Origin: Zunongwangia endophytica
GTDB taxonomy: Bacteria; Bacteroidota; Bacteroidia; Flavobacteriales; Flavobacteriaceae
Reading direction: 5' to 3'
NCBI RefSeq assembly: GCF_030409505.1
Contig: NZ_JAUFPZ010000002.1
Coordinates: 1,743,501 to 1,807,500, forward strand
Length of the DNA: 64,000 nt
A program made the position numbers and the translations under genes. Below are positions 46,644-55,710 of the stretch, piece after piece (positions within the stretch are counted from its first letter, which is position 1; each line of letters opens with the position of its first letter). A model generated the notes under the pieces. The model was not told the DNA's origin and did no database searches. It saw only the letters and a program-made list of their open reading frames with translations.

Positions 46644-47438
46644 TCATGAATTGTTTAATAATGCGCGATCTAAATGGACATAACCTCCATCTACGAATAT
46701 AAACTGACCAGTAGTATGTGTTGATCTTTCAGAAATTATGAAAAGAGCCATATTTGCTATCTCATCTGGCGAAGTCATTCTATTCTCAAATGGTATTTTT
46801 TCTTCTATAGCTTTTCGTTTGGCTTCTCCATCCTTAAGTGTATCAAGCCAGTCCTGATAGGCCGGTGTCATACTCTCAGCTATGATAAGTGCATTGCATC
46901 TTATATTATATTGAATCAAATCGACAGCCCACTCGCGAGTTAGCCCCAGAACTCCACCTTTAGAAGCTGCATATCCAGAGGTTCCACCTTGACCAGTAAT
47001 TGCTACTTTCGATCCAATATTTAAAATATTTCCTTTCTTAGTTTTAAGTAGGGGCAAAGCGTACTTTAAGGTTGCGAAATAACTAATTAGGTTGAGATGA
47101 AGTGAGTTTATAAAATCCTCAGTGGTAGAGTTCAACGAAACCCCGTCGTTTACACCTACATTATTGATTATTATGTCTATTCCGGAAAATTCATTTCCTA
47201 TTTTTTCAATTGAAGACTTGATTTGTTCTGGTTTAGAAAGATCAGTTTTGAAAAATCTCGCTTTAGCGTTGATTTCCTGAAGCTGTTTTTCATAATCGAA
47301 ACCTCTTTCATTCCTATCCAGAATAATAGGAATAGCTCCCTCTTTAGCTAAGGCAAAGACAATAGTTTGTCCTATACTTCCTTCTATTCCAGCACCGCCT
47401 GTAACAAGCACTATTTTATTTTCTAATCTTAAATCCAT
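46644..47438 (-). CDS. Short-chain dehydrogenase, likely in oxidative fucose pathway
   Basis: Classical SDR of 264 residues: cofactor loop VTGGAGIEGSIG (11-22, with an inserted IEG compared with TGxxxGIG), NNVG (about 91-94), Ser near 138, and Tyr/Lys pair in SGYAASKGG (about 152-160). In the non-phosphorylating fucose route an SDR serves either as L-fucose dehydrogenase or as 2-keto-3-deoxy-L-fuconate dehydrogenase; the zinc dehydrogenase next door could be the other. One base from fucP and 2 bases from the lactonase gene, so cotranscribed. Confidence 0.83.
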   Translation of the reverse strand: MDLRLENKIVLVTGGAGIEGSIGQTIVFALAKEGAIPIILDRNERGFDYEKQLQEINAKARFFKTDLSKPEQIKSSIEKIGNEFSGIDIIINNVGVNDGVSLNSTTEDFINSLHLNLISYFATLKYALPLLKTKKGNILNIGSKVAITGQGGTSGYAASKGGVLGLTREWAVDLIQYNIRCNALIIAESMTPAYQDWLDTLKDGEAKRKAIEEKIPFENRMTSPDEIANMALFIISERSTHTTGQFIFVDGGYVHLDRALLNNS

Positions 47439-47440
47439 AA

Positions 47441-48268
47441 TTATAGGTTATAAAATTGTATAGCATTAGTACTCCAGAAATTTTCTTTTTCCTTCTCACT
47501 AAATTTAATTACGGTTTTATCAGCAAGCTCTTTTACTGTAAAATAATCTCCGGCAACTAAACATACTGGCCAGTCTGAACCAAACATTAACCTTTTCGTT
47601 CCAAAGCTATCTAGTACAATATCAATATAAGGTTGAAGTTGAGTGAAAGTCCAACTTTCATAGTCGGCTTCTGTTATCATTCCAGAGATTTTACAATAAA
47701 CATTTTCAGATTTAGCGATTTCAGTAATCAATAATTTCCAGCCTTCCATGAATCCATCTTTAATATAGGGTTTAGCTATATGATCTATAATAAAGAGTTG
47801 ATTAGGAAACTTGCGAACAAATTCTAAAACGCTTCCAAGTTGATATGGAAATACAAGAATTTCGTAGATAAATCTGTGCTTTTCTAAGTTTGAAATACCT
47901 TTAGAAAAATCTTTTCTTAGCAAAAAGTTTGGGTCGGATTCTCCCTGAACTATATGGCGAAAACCTTTCATAATTTCAAAATCTGAATAATAATCTAATC
48001 GTTCTTCAATTTTATCCGATTTAAAATCTACCCAGCCTGTAATTCCTTTGATATATTTATTTTCTTTAGAAAGTTTAATTAAAAAATTGTTTTCGGCCTC
48101 AGTTTGATCTGCCTGCACGGCAATGCATCCGTCTATCCCATTTGCTTTCAGTTCAGGTTCTAAATCAGCTGGTAAAAAATCACGCCGAATCTGTTTCATA
48201 TTCTCATCGATCCAAGCATGCTTATCGAGCTCATATTTCCAAAAATGCTGATGCGTATCTATTACCAT
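47441..48268 (-). CDS. Amidohydrolase-family lactonase (L-fuconolactonase-like)
   Basis: 275-residue TIM-barrel hydrolase of the COG3618 group. Metal/active-site motifs: H6 and H8 (THQHFW), GFRHIVQ (about 112-118), IDHIAKP (about 158-164), KISGM (about 190) and FGSDWPV (about 226-232). Relatives open L-fucono-, L-rhamnono- or galactarolactones. Its place between the SDR and a mutarotase suggests opening of a 6-deoxy-sugar lactone to the acid. Confidence 0.84.
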   Translation of the reverse strand: MVIDTHQHFWKYELDKHAWIDENMKQIRRDFLPADLEPELKANGIDGCIAVQADQTEAENNFLIKLSKENKYIKGITGWVDFKSDKIEERLDYYSDFEIMKGFRHIVQGESDPNFLLRKDFSKGISNLEKHRFIYEILVFPYQLGSVLEFVRKFPNQLFIIDHIAKPYIKDGFMEGWKLLITEIAKSENVYCKISGMITEADYESWTFTQLQPYIDIVLDSFGTKRLMFGSDWPVCLVAGDYFTVKELADKTVIKFSEKEKENFWSTNAIQFYNL

Positions 48269-48280
48269 ATAAAGTATGTT

Positions 48281-48628
48281 TTATTTATTCTCAGTCAAAT
48301 CGAATATCTTATCCATTAAAACCCATTTCTTACCATATTTAGAAAATTCTGGTATTTTTTGAAATTTACCCATCAACCGCTCCCAACTCTGCACTATTTC
48401 ATTATTAGCATCTTTGACTTCTTTATTTTCTAGATTGAATTCATCTGAAGTATCCATTATCATGAAGAGCCGAGTCTCAATAAGATATATTTGCATACCA
48501 GAAATTCCAGATGTACGGATGCTTTCCAATATTTCATTCCATACATTTCCTTTTTTATGGTATTCCTTATATTTTGCGATAAGCTCTGGATCATTTTCCA
48601 GATCACAGGTAAAACAATATCTCTTCAT
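48281..48628 (-). CDS. L-rhamnose mutarotase family protein
   Basis: 115-residue small alpha/beta-barrel (dimeric ferredoxin-like) protein of the RhaM family that interconverts sugar anomers. N-terminal KRYCFTCDL, EYHK (about 23-26), NVWNEI, and C-terminal WVLMDKIF near 100. The context of dehydrogenase and lactonase genes suggests it supplies the anomer used by the sugar dehydrogenase; the sugar may be L-fucose or L-rhamnose. Confidence 0.85.
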   Translation of the reverse strand: MKRYCFTCDLENDPELIAKYKEYHKKGNVWNEILESIRTSGISGMQIYLIETRLFMIMDTSDEFNLENKEVKDANNEIVQSWERLMGKFQKIPEFSKYGKKWVLMDKIFDLTENK

Positions 48629-48639
48629 TTTTTGAAATT

Positions 48640-49650
48640 TTAATCAAACCTAATTATAGCCTTAATAACACCAGTTTCAGGAATGAGCCATGAATCAAAG
48701 TTTTGAATCATCTCATCATAATTAACCTGATGCGTTACAAAGGATTTAGTTGGGAATTCTTTTAAGTGATCAATGACAAACTTAAAATCCTCTAGTGTTG
48801 CATTGCGACTGCACATTAGGGTTGTTTCCTTTGCGTGAATTTTTGGATGTTCATAGGTTAGTGTACCTTTTGAAAGACCTACCAAAACAAATCGTCCACC
48901 ATGAGCCATGTAATTCGTTCCTGTCTCTAGTGCTAATTTATTTCCCGTTGCATCAAATACGACACTTGCCATATCTCCATTAGTTACTTCACTAATTTTA
49001 GATATCGGATCTTCCAAAACGTTAAAAGCATACTTGACCCCTATATTCTTTTTAGCATATTCTAAGCGTTCATTATTTACATCAAGAGCGATAACCTCAG
49101 CTCCTCCAATTTGGGCGAGCTTCATCAGTCCGATGCCTATAGGACCGCAACCTATAACGACTATTTTTTCATTAGGCTGCAATGCAGCCCTTCTTATTGC
49201 ATGTGCTCCAATGGCAAGTGGTTCTACAATCGCCATTTCATTATAATCCAGACCATTTGCAGGTATCAAAAGATCGTTCCTGACAGAAATGATTTCCTGC
49301 ATTCCACCATCAGTATGTACTCCCAAAACCTGAATATTCTCGCAGCAATTGGTCTGTCCCTTTTTACAGGCTATGCATTTCCCGCAGCTTATGTAGGGCA
49401 TAATAATTACATGATCACCTTTTTTTAAATTCTGCTCATTTTGTTCAATCTCAATAATTTCAGCTGCCAATTCATGTCCAAGAATTCTAGGATATTTAAA
49501 AAATGCCTGATTTCCGGCATAAGCGTGCAAATCTGTTCCACAAATACCCACTCTATGCACTTTCAACAAAGCTTCTCCTTTTCTTTTCTGTGGAATTTCC
49601 TTATTCTTCATTTGAAAGTTATTGGGTTCTTCACAAACTATATATTTCAT
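48640..49650 (-). CDS. Zinc-dependent medium-chain sugar/sugar-acid dehydrogenase
   Basis: 336-residue MDR enzyme. Catalytic zinc C37 (GICGTD), H59-E60 (GHE); structural zinc C89, C92, C95, C103. NAD loop VIGCGPIGIG (about 160-170) followed by an acidic residue (ALDVNN), which suggests NAD. Relatives include threonine, sorbitol and L-galactonate dehydrogenases. Here it most likely oxidises L-fucose/L-galactose-type sugar or the keto-deoxy acid. Its ATG overlaps the TGA of the GH2 gene upstream (ATGA). Confidence 0.84.
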   Translation of the reverse strand: MKYIVCEEPNNFQMKNKEIPQKRKGEALLKVHRVGICGTDLHAYAGNQAFFKYPRILGHELAAEIIEIEQNEQNLKKGDHVIIMPYISCGKCIACKKGQTNCCENIQVLGVHTDGGMQEIISVRNDLLIPANGLDYNEMAIVEPLAIGAHAIRRAALQPNEKIVVIGCGPIGIGLMKLAQIGGAEVIALDVNNERLEYAKKNIGVKYAFNVLEDPISKISEVTNGDMASVVFDATGNKLALETGTNYMAHGGRFVLVGLSKGTLTYEHPKIHAKETTLMCSRNATLEDFKFVIDHLKEFPTKSFVTHQVNYDEMIQNFDSWLIPETGVIKAIIRFD

Positions 49651-52112
49651 GATTTAGCTTTTTTATTTATCTGAATACTCACACTTTCCGATTCTAATCC
49701 TTCTGAGTTAGCCTGCAGTTTAATGGGTTCATTTTTCCCATTAGACTGAATGATCACTAAACATTTCCCATTGAATGCTTTTCTTTTATTAGCTTTAAAT
49801 GACTCAAGACTCGCCTGATAGCCATTATCAACCCCTACAATTTTACCTCCTCCGATAACTTCAAAATTCACAAGATTTTCAGCCCGTGGAGCTAGTACTC
49901 CATCCTTATCAACAATATCTACAGTGACAAAAATAAGATCATCACCATCAGCAATAAATTCACTTTTATTTGGTTCTAATTTTATTTTAAAAGGGTCTCC
50001 CGCACTTTTTATAATTTTTTCTAATACTGTTTTACCATTCTTTCTAGAGATTGCTTTTAAAGTTCCTGGTTCGTACTCTACCCTCCAGGAAATATGTAAA
50101 TCGTCTGCTTTTTTCGATTTAGTTCCAAGAGATTTTCCATTTAAAAATAATTCTACTTGATCTGCATTATTATAGTATGCCCAAACATCTATGGTCTTTT
50201 CTTTTTCCCAATTCCAGTGCGGGAAAATATGCAAAACATCCTCTTTATTCCATTCACTCTTATACATATAATAAACATCCTTTGGGAATCCTGCCAGATC
50301 AATAATCCCGAAATAAGAACTCCTTGCCGGATATGGATAAGGAATGGGTTCTCCCAGATAATCAAAACCTGTCCAAACAAACATTCCGGCCATATGATCC
50401 AATTTCTTCACTGTTTTCCAGGTTTCTTCATGAGTAGATCCCCAATAAGCTGAAACCTGATCGTAAGCTGAAACGGTATAATCCTCATTTCCATCAAATT
50501 CTTCATTATGTGCTGGTGGCCAGTTTCTACGTTCATTTGAAGGCATATCGTAACTACCACGACTCATTAAACCGGAAATACTTTCTGAAGAAATAAATTT
50601 CTGGTTCGGAAAACGATTTGGTAAATCTTCATAAGCTTCATGTTTGTAATTAAAACCTAGTAAATCAAGCGCTCCAGATTGCCAAATAAAGTTTTTCTCT
50701 GGAATATTCTCTGTTAATGCAGAAGTAACAGGTCGTGTAGTATCAATAGATTTAACAATATCAATCAATTCCTTTGTTATACTTAAACCAGTGCTATCAA
50801 ATTGTTCTCGGATTTCGTTACCAATACTCCACATCATTATAGAAGGATGATTACGATCCCGATACAACATTGCTTTTAAATCCTTCTCATACCAATCATC
50901 CCAAGTGGTCTGATAATCTTCTTTTACTTTTCCTTTTTTCCAAACATCAAAAGCTTCATCCTGAACAATAAAGCCCATTTTATCAGTCAGTTCTAACATT
51001 TCTGGAGAAGGGGGATTATGTGCCATTCGAATAGCATTAGCTCCCATGTCTTTCAGTAGTTTTAATTTCCTTTCCAGTGCATGAATATTTATTGCAGCAC
51101 CCAGTGCTCCATTATCATGATGTAGACATACCCCATGAATTTTAGTAAGTTCTCCATTTAGAAAAAAACCTTTTTCAGCATCAAAATAGAATTCTCGAAT
51201 ACCCAGTGGAGTTTTGTAATTGTCCAGCAATTTTCCATTTTGAAGAATTGAAGTATTGATGCTATATAAATATGGATTTTCGGTATCCCATAGCTTCGGA
51301 TTAGAAATATTAAATTCTTGAGTAACTTCTAAAGAATCTTCTGCTGAAATTTCTACATTTCTTTCTTTATCAGCTATTTTTTGACCTGCATGATCTAGAA
51401 TTACACTTTTAATCTGAATATTTTTAAGGGTATCCCGTCTATTTTTCAATTTTACCTTTAAATTGATTTTTGCAGAATCTTCGGATACAAAAGGTGTAGT
51501 AGTAAAAGTTCCCCAATGATCGATATGAATTTTGGATTTGGCAATAAGATGTACATTTCGATAGATCCCAGATCCCGTGTACCAACGAGAATTAGGTTGG
51601 GCTGAATTATCAACCTTAACTGCAATAACATTGGACGCTTCAAATTTAAGATATGGCGTTAGCTCATACTGAAACGAAATATAGCCAAAAGGTCTTTTAC
51701 CAAGGTATTCACCATTAATCCATACCTCACTGTTTCGGTAAACTCCATCGAAAGAAATAAAAATATCACGTTCTTTCCAATCGGCTGGTACCTCGAAAGA
51801 TTTGCGGTACCAACCTATCCCTGCTGGTAACGCTCCACCTTCAGGTTTGGTTGGATGTTCTTCGCTAAATTCCCCCTCAATACTCCAATCATGAGGCACA
51901 TCCAACGTTCTCCAACCTGTTAAATCTATAGAATCATCTTTAGCTTCAGAATGCTTACCAAGCTGAAAATTCCAGTCTTTATTGAAATTCTGAACTATTC
52001 TTCCTTCAGCGATTTCTCTTTTTTCTTGCTTTTTACAAGCTGCAAAAGAGCATATCAACATAAGTGCAAAAAAGACTTTTCCTATTCTACTATTTTTAAT
52101 TAATCTTTTCAT
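49647..52112 (-). CDS. GH2 lipoprotein, probable beta-galactosidase
   Basis: 821-residue exported lipoprotein (lipobox FAAC, Cys 26). Order: jelly roll (about 40-195), Ig-like (about 200-305), TIM barrel (about 310-600) with acid/base E433 (IGNE) and nucleophile E510 (ISSES), then DUF4982-like and Ig-like C-terminal domains (about 615-815; VDIVDKDGVLAPRAENLV). This layout is common for beta-galactosidases of Bacteroidota. Four-base overlap with the zinc dehydrogenase gene. Confidence 0.88.
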   Translation of the reverse strand: MKRLIKNSRIGKVFFALMLICSFAACKKQEKREIAEGRIVQNFNKDWNFQLGKHSEAKDDSIDLTGWRTLDVPHDWSIEGEFSEEHPTKPEGGALPAGIGWYRKSFEVPADWKERDIFISFDGVYRNSEVWINGEYLGKRPFGYISFQYELTPYLKFEASNVIAVKVDNSAQPNSRWYTGSGIYRNVHLIAKSKIHIDHWGTFTTTPFVSEDSAKINLKVKLKNRRDTLKNIQIKSVILDHAGQKIADKERNVEISAEDSLEVTQEFNISNPKLWDTENPYLYSINTSILQNGKLLDNYKTPLGIREFYFDAEKGFFLNGELTKIHGVCLHHDNGALGAAINIHALERKLKLLKDMGANAIRMAHNPPSPEMLELTDKMGFIVQDEAFDVWKKGKVKEDYQTTWDDWYEKDLKAMLYRDRNHPSIMMWSIGNEIREQFDSTGLSITKELIDIVKSIDTTRPVTSALTENIPEKNFIWQSGALDLLGFNYKHEAYEDLPNRFPNQKFISSESISGLMSRGSYDMPSNERRNWPPAHNEEFDGNEDYTVSAYDQVSAYWGSTHEETWKTVKKLDHMAGMFVWTGFDYLGEPIPYPYPARSSYFGIIDLAGFPKDVYYMYKSEWNKEDVLHIFPHWNWEKEKTIDVWAYYNNADQVELFLNGKSLGTKSKKADDLHISWRVEYEPGTLKAISRKNGKTVLEKIIKSAGDPFKIKLEPNKSEFIADGDDLIFVTVDIVDKDGVLAPRAENLVNFEVIGGGKIVGVDNGYQASLESFKANKRKAFNGKCLVIIQSNGKNEPIKLQANSEGLESESVSIQINKKAKS

Positions 52113-52132
52113 TCTATTCTTACGTGCTTTAA

Positions 52133-55100
52133 CTATTGAAATTCAAAAGAATCCAATCGCAATCCTTTTAAACTTTCTCCCGAAATTCTGATTTTGTAAG
52201 TCCCTGCATTTATATAATCCCCGGTTGTAGTATTTAGTATTTTCCATTTAATATCACGTACAGGAAAAGTGATTTGATCATTTCGTACGATATTACCGTT
52301 AGCCGCAATTATCTCTAACTTCACATTGATGGGCTGATCACTCACATTCATGTATCTAAAGCGCATTAAGTGTATTCCTGCAAGACCTGTACTTACTTCC
52401 CATTCGATACTTGCCGGGCTCTTATTTCCGAAATCGATATAATCACTATCCTTAAAATTCTTTATTCCATCTCCAGAAAACAAAGCATCCTCAGCTTCAA
52501 AGTTTACCGAAGGGCGTGAATCTTCACCATCTCCCATAGTGTAAATGGGAACTGCCACAATGGCGAAATCTGAAGTATCATCTTTTCCAAAATTAAAGTC
52601 TTGATTTTTAGTGATTGTGTCCAGATATACATTGAATTGCTTTCCAACTGAATTCTTTGCTGTTCCCGCGATTTTCGTAAAATCATTCAGCCATTGTGGT
52701 TTACTCAAGGTATCAGTATCACTTAAAACATAAACACTTGAAGTTTCACTCAGTTTAAAAGAACCGCGCTGATCTGATTTTTTAGAGGGCAAACTCAACC
52801 ATTCTGCACCAAAAACCTGGTAAGGCAGTTCTATCCATTCAACTTCGGAATCGGTATATTGATTTTGACCTATATCTAGCCAGGTTTTCTTTTTAATATC
52901 TTTAGAAGAATTATTCTGAATTATTCCTACTGAAGGTTTTGCAGGGTTTTGATTTTTTCCTTTAATAGCAATTGCTGAAATTACTGCTTGCCCTGAAGTA
53001 ACATTTGGAAAAGAAATAATTAATTCGCCATTATTAACAGTTGCTGAAACTGTTTTCTTGATCGCCGAATCGTGACCGGTTTCGTTCCAAATATCAAAAT
53101 TCTTAAGAACAATCTTGTCATTTATCGCAACATCAAAATTGCGCCAGTTGGTACAATCGAGTCCACCTCCTGTTCCGTACCAGGGCTCGATAAAATAGAG
53201 ATCAACGTCATAAGTTCCATTTTCAATTGGGAATTCAAATTTCAGCTTATCCATTCCAAATCTAAACGTCTGGAAAAGACTCCAGTTTTTAGTATTTTGG
53301 ATTGGGTCCCAGGTTCTTCGCTGGCTTGCATAAAATGCAGGTAATTCTTCAAATTCATCTGTCCACGAACGTGACCCCCAGGTATCATTTTCTGTTTTAT
53401 GTACATCGGCCATCCACGTATTGCCAAAACTATCGGTAAATTCTGGTCCTCCAGCGTTAACCCGATAAATATAGTTTTCTTGATTTGGCTTTAGAATGTC
53501 CTCTTCAGAATATAAATCTGTAAAATTGGGAGATTCCGGTAAACTATTCAGAAGTACCACATCGGTTGCTACTTCTTTTCCGTTTACAAAGCCTTTCGCC
53601 TTTAACACATTATACTGAATATTCACGTTATCCCATTGAAAATGCTCACCGATTCCAGGATTTGATTTTTTGCCTAATGACTCCCCCGTAACATCATTTA
53701 GTAATTCTACTTCATCACAATTCGAATAAACTACGATACTATCTTTTTTACCTGGTTTATTCCATCGGTTTGGCCATGAATGAGAAACAATATATACCAT
53801 GGGTTCCGTTTCCTTGGATACATAATTACCTCGATACATATAATAAGTATCAGTAGGCTCACTCCAGGCAGTAAAAAATCCTTTATAATTTATTGGTCCT
53901 ACTCTATCAATATCTCGATATGCTTCTCCGTTTTGAATTCTTCCTGGATTTTCGTGAGAACTAAATAACCAGCTATATTGGCCAACCACACTATCCCGTA
54001 CCTCTTCTGCTTCCTTCATTTTAATTTCCATAAGCTGGGAAAAACGATTCTCACTGTATTTGCCATCCTGATCAAATGGCCCTTCTGTATGCATATCGGT
54101 AGTTCTCCAAGCTCCATATTCGCCATTTAAAAGGTCTTTTTTTAATTCAGTAGCATAATTGTATGGATCACCACCATAAGTGCCCGACCAGTTTTGGATC
54201 ACATTCCAATCAGTTCCCTCACCTCCATTACAAGTAGTAACTAGTCTTTGTTGTGAGGATGTTGGATCCATTTCTCTTATTATCGCGGTACATTCTTCTG
54301 CAAACTTCTTAGGAATAGTGCTCTCATTCTGAAGTCCCCACATAATAATTGACGGACTATTTCTCCTTTCTTTAATCCATTCCCGGAGTAATTGCTTAAA
54401 GTTTTCTTTGAACTCCGGAGTGTCATACCAGATGTGTGCTGAAAATTGACTCCAAAATAAAATGCCTTCCTGATCCCAATGTTTTTGATATCTAAGATTA
54501 TGCGGTTGGTGCGCCTCCCGAAAGGCATTGAATCCTCCGGAAATCATCTGGCTAACCCGTGCGCTTATCATCTCTTCAGTAAAGGAATGACTGCGCCCCA
54601 TATTATGTTCGTATTCACAAGTACCATTAATAAAATAAGGCTTACCATTAAGATGAAAGCGCATATCTCCATCATTTCGATTTTTCGGATAACTAATCCA
54701 CCTAATTCCGTAAGGTGTCTCTATCTGATCTATTACTTTTCCTTCCTTCTTAATTTTTGTAATAAGCTTATAGAGGTAAGGATTTTCCGGAGACCATAGG
54801 TTTGGATTTGAGATTATCGATAATTGTTGCTGAATATTTTCAGTATTACTTGTATTTAGATTTACAGATGTAGAAACCGAAGCAACTGCATTTCCTTTTT
54901 TATCCTGAAGATGATTTTCAATTTGGATACTTACTTCGGTATTGCCATAATTTTTCAGTTCTGTTTCTACGTAAAGCTGTGCACTTTTTTCAGAAATAGT
55001 CTTATTGTTCCAAATATGTACTCCAAAAGGTTCTATTTTAATATCGTTAGTAACAATTAGAGAAACTGGACGAAAAACACCTAAGGGTTGTGAACCTTCT

Positions 55101-55678
55101 GAAAACCCCCACTCTCCGGAACAACCACCACAAACCCATGGCAAATCGGCTATAAAAGATGGATGTTCGGCCTTTACGGTAATAGTATTCTCACCTTCAA
55201 AGTTTATGGCATCGGTAATATCTAATGTAAAAGTTGTACGCCCGCCTTTGTGATTTCCTACTCTTTTTCCATTAACCCATACAGTTGCATAAGAACCTAC
55301 ACCTTCAAAAAATAGAAAATATCTTTTATCCGTAATATTGGCATTCAGCTTGAATTCTTTCCTATACCAGGCATTCCCATGAAGGTTTCCATGCTTCATT
55401 CTACGATACCCAAAATACTGATCCCAATTATGAGGAACATCTACTGTTTCCCATAAACTATCATCAAAATTTGACTTTTTTATATTAGCGGTATCCGCAA
55501 GCAAATCAGACTCTTCTCGAATCGTTTTCCAATTTTGATTTAATGAAATAAATTGTCTTGGATTTTCAGCTGATTTATTTTGATTTTCTTCAATACTACT
55601 ATCGTTTATATTTTCTCCTGTCTTACAGGCAAAAATTAAAAGTGCTATAAAAAATAATATAGAAAGTTGTTTAATCAT
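52133..55678 (-). CDS. Large multi-domain GH2 lipoprotein with malectin-like and CBM-like domains
   Basis: 1,181-residue lipoprotein (lipobox IFAC, Cys 18). GH2 core: jelly roll (about 45-210), Ig-like (about 215-325), TIM barrel (about 330-620) with acid/base E452 (LQNES) and probable nucleophile E520 (LNGEYG). Then an Ig-like stretch, a malectin-like domain (about 755-925; RVNAGGPEFTD to GKNQNP) and a C-terminal CBM6/35-like beta-sandwich (about 1060-1181; VNFEAEDA to LRLDSFEF). A second segment (about 930-1050) looks like another sandwich. Cysteine-rich WVCGGCSGEWG near 181-191. Specificity unknown. Confidence 0.86.
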   Translation of the reverse strand: MIKQLSILFFIALLIFACKTGENINDSSIEENQNKSAENPRQFISLNQNWKTIREESDLLADTANIKKSNFDDSLWETVDVPHNWDQYFGYRRMKHGNLHGNAWYRKEFKLNANITDKRYFLFFEGVGSYATVWVNGKRVGNHKGGRTTFTLDITDAINFEGENTITVKAEHPSFIADLPWVCGGCSGEWGFSEGSQPLGVFRPVSLIVTNDIKIEPFGVHIWNNKTISEKSAQLYVETELKNYGNTEVSIQIENHLQDKKGNAVASVSTSVNLNTSNTENIQQQLSIISNPNLWSPENPYLYKLITKIKKEGKVIDQIETPYGIRWISYPKNRNDGDMRFHLNGKPYFINGTCEYEHNMGRSHSFTEEMISARVSQMISGGFNAFREAHQPHNLRYQKHWDQEGILFWSQFSAHIWYDTPEFKENFKQLLREWIKERRNSPSIIMWGLQNESTIPKKFAEECTAIIREMDPTSSQQRLVTTCNGGEGTDWNVIQNWSGTYGGDPYNYATELKKDLLNGEYGAWRTTDMHTEGPFDQDGKYSENRFSQLMEIKMKEAEEVRDSVVGQYSWLFSSHENPGRIQNGEAYRDIDRVGPINYKGFFTAWSEPTDTYYMYRGNYVSKETEPMVYIVSHSWPNRWNKPGKKDSIVVYSNCDEVELLNDVTGESLGKKSNPGIGEHFQWDNVNIQYNVLKAKGFVNGKEVATDVVLLNSLPESPNFTDLYSEEDILKPNQENYIYRVNAGGPEFTDSFGNTWMADVHKTENDTWGSRSWTDEFEELPAFYASQRRTWDPIQNTKNWSLFQTFRFGMDKLKFEFPIENGTYDVDLYFIEPWYGTGGGLDCTNWRNFDVAINDKIVLKNFDIWNETGHDSAIKKTVSATVNNGELIISFPNVTSGQAVISAIAIKGKNQNPAKPSVGIIQNNSSKDIKKKTWLDIGQNQYTDSEVEWIELPYQVFGAEWLSLPSKKSDQRGSFKLSETSSVYVLSDTDTLSKPQWLNDFTKIAGTAKNSVGKQFNVYLDTITKNQDFNFGKDDTSDFAIVAVPIYTMGDGEDSRPSVNFEAEDALFSGDGIKNFKDSDYIDFGNKSPASIEWEVSTGLAGIHLMRFRYMNVSDQPINVKLEIIAANGNIVRNDQITFPVRDIKWKILNTTTGDYINAGTYKIRISGESLKGLRLDSFEFQ

Positions 55679-55710
55679 ATCTCGTTAGCATTAAAAATGC
55701 TTGAAATTTT

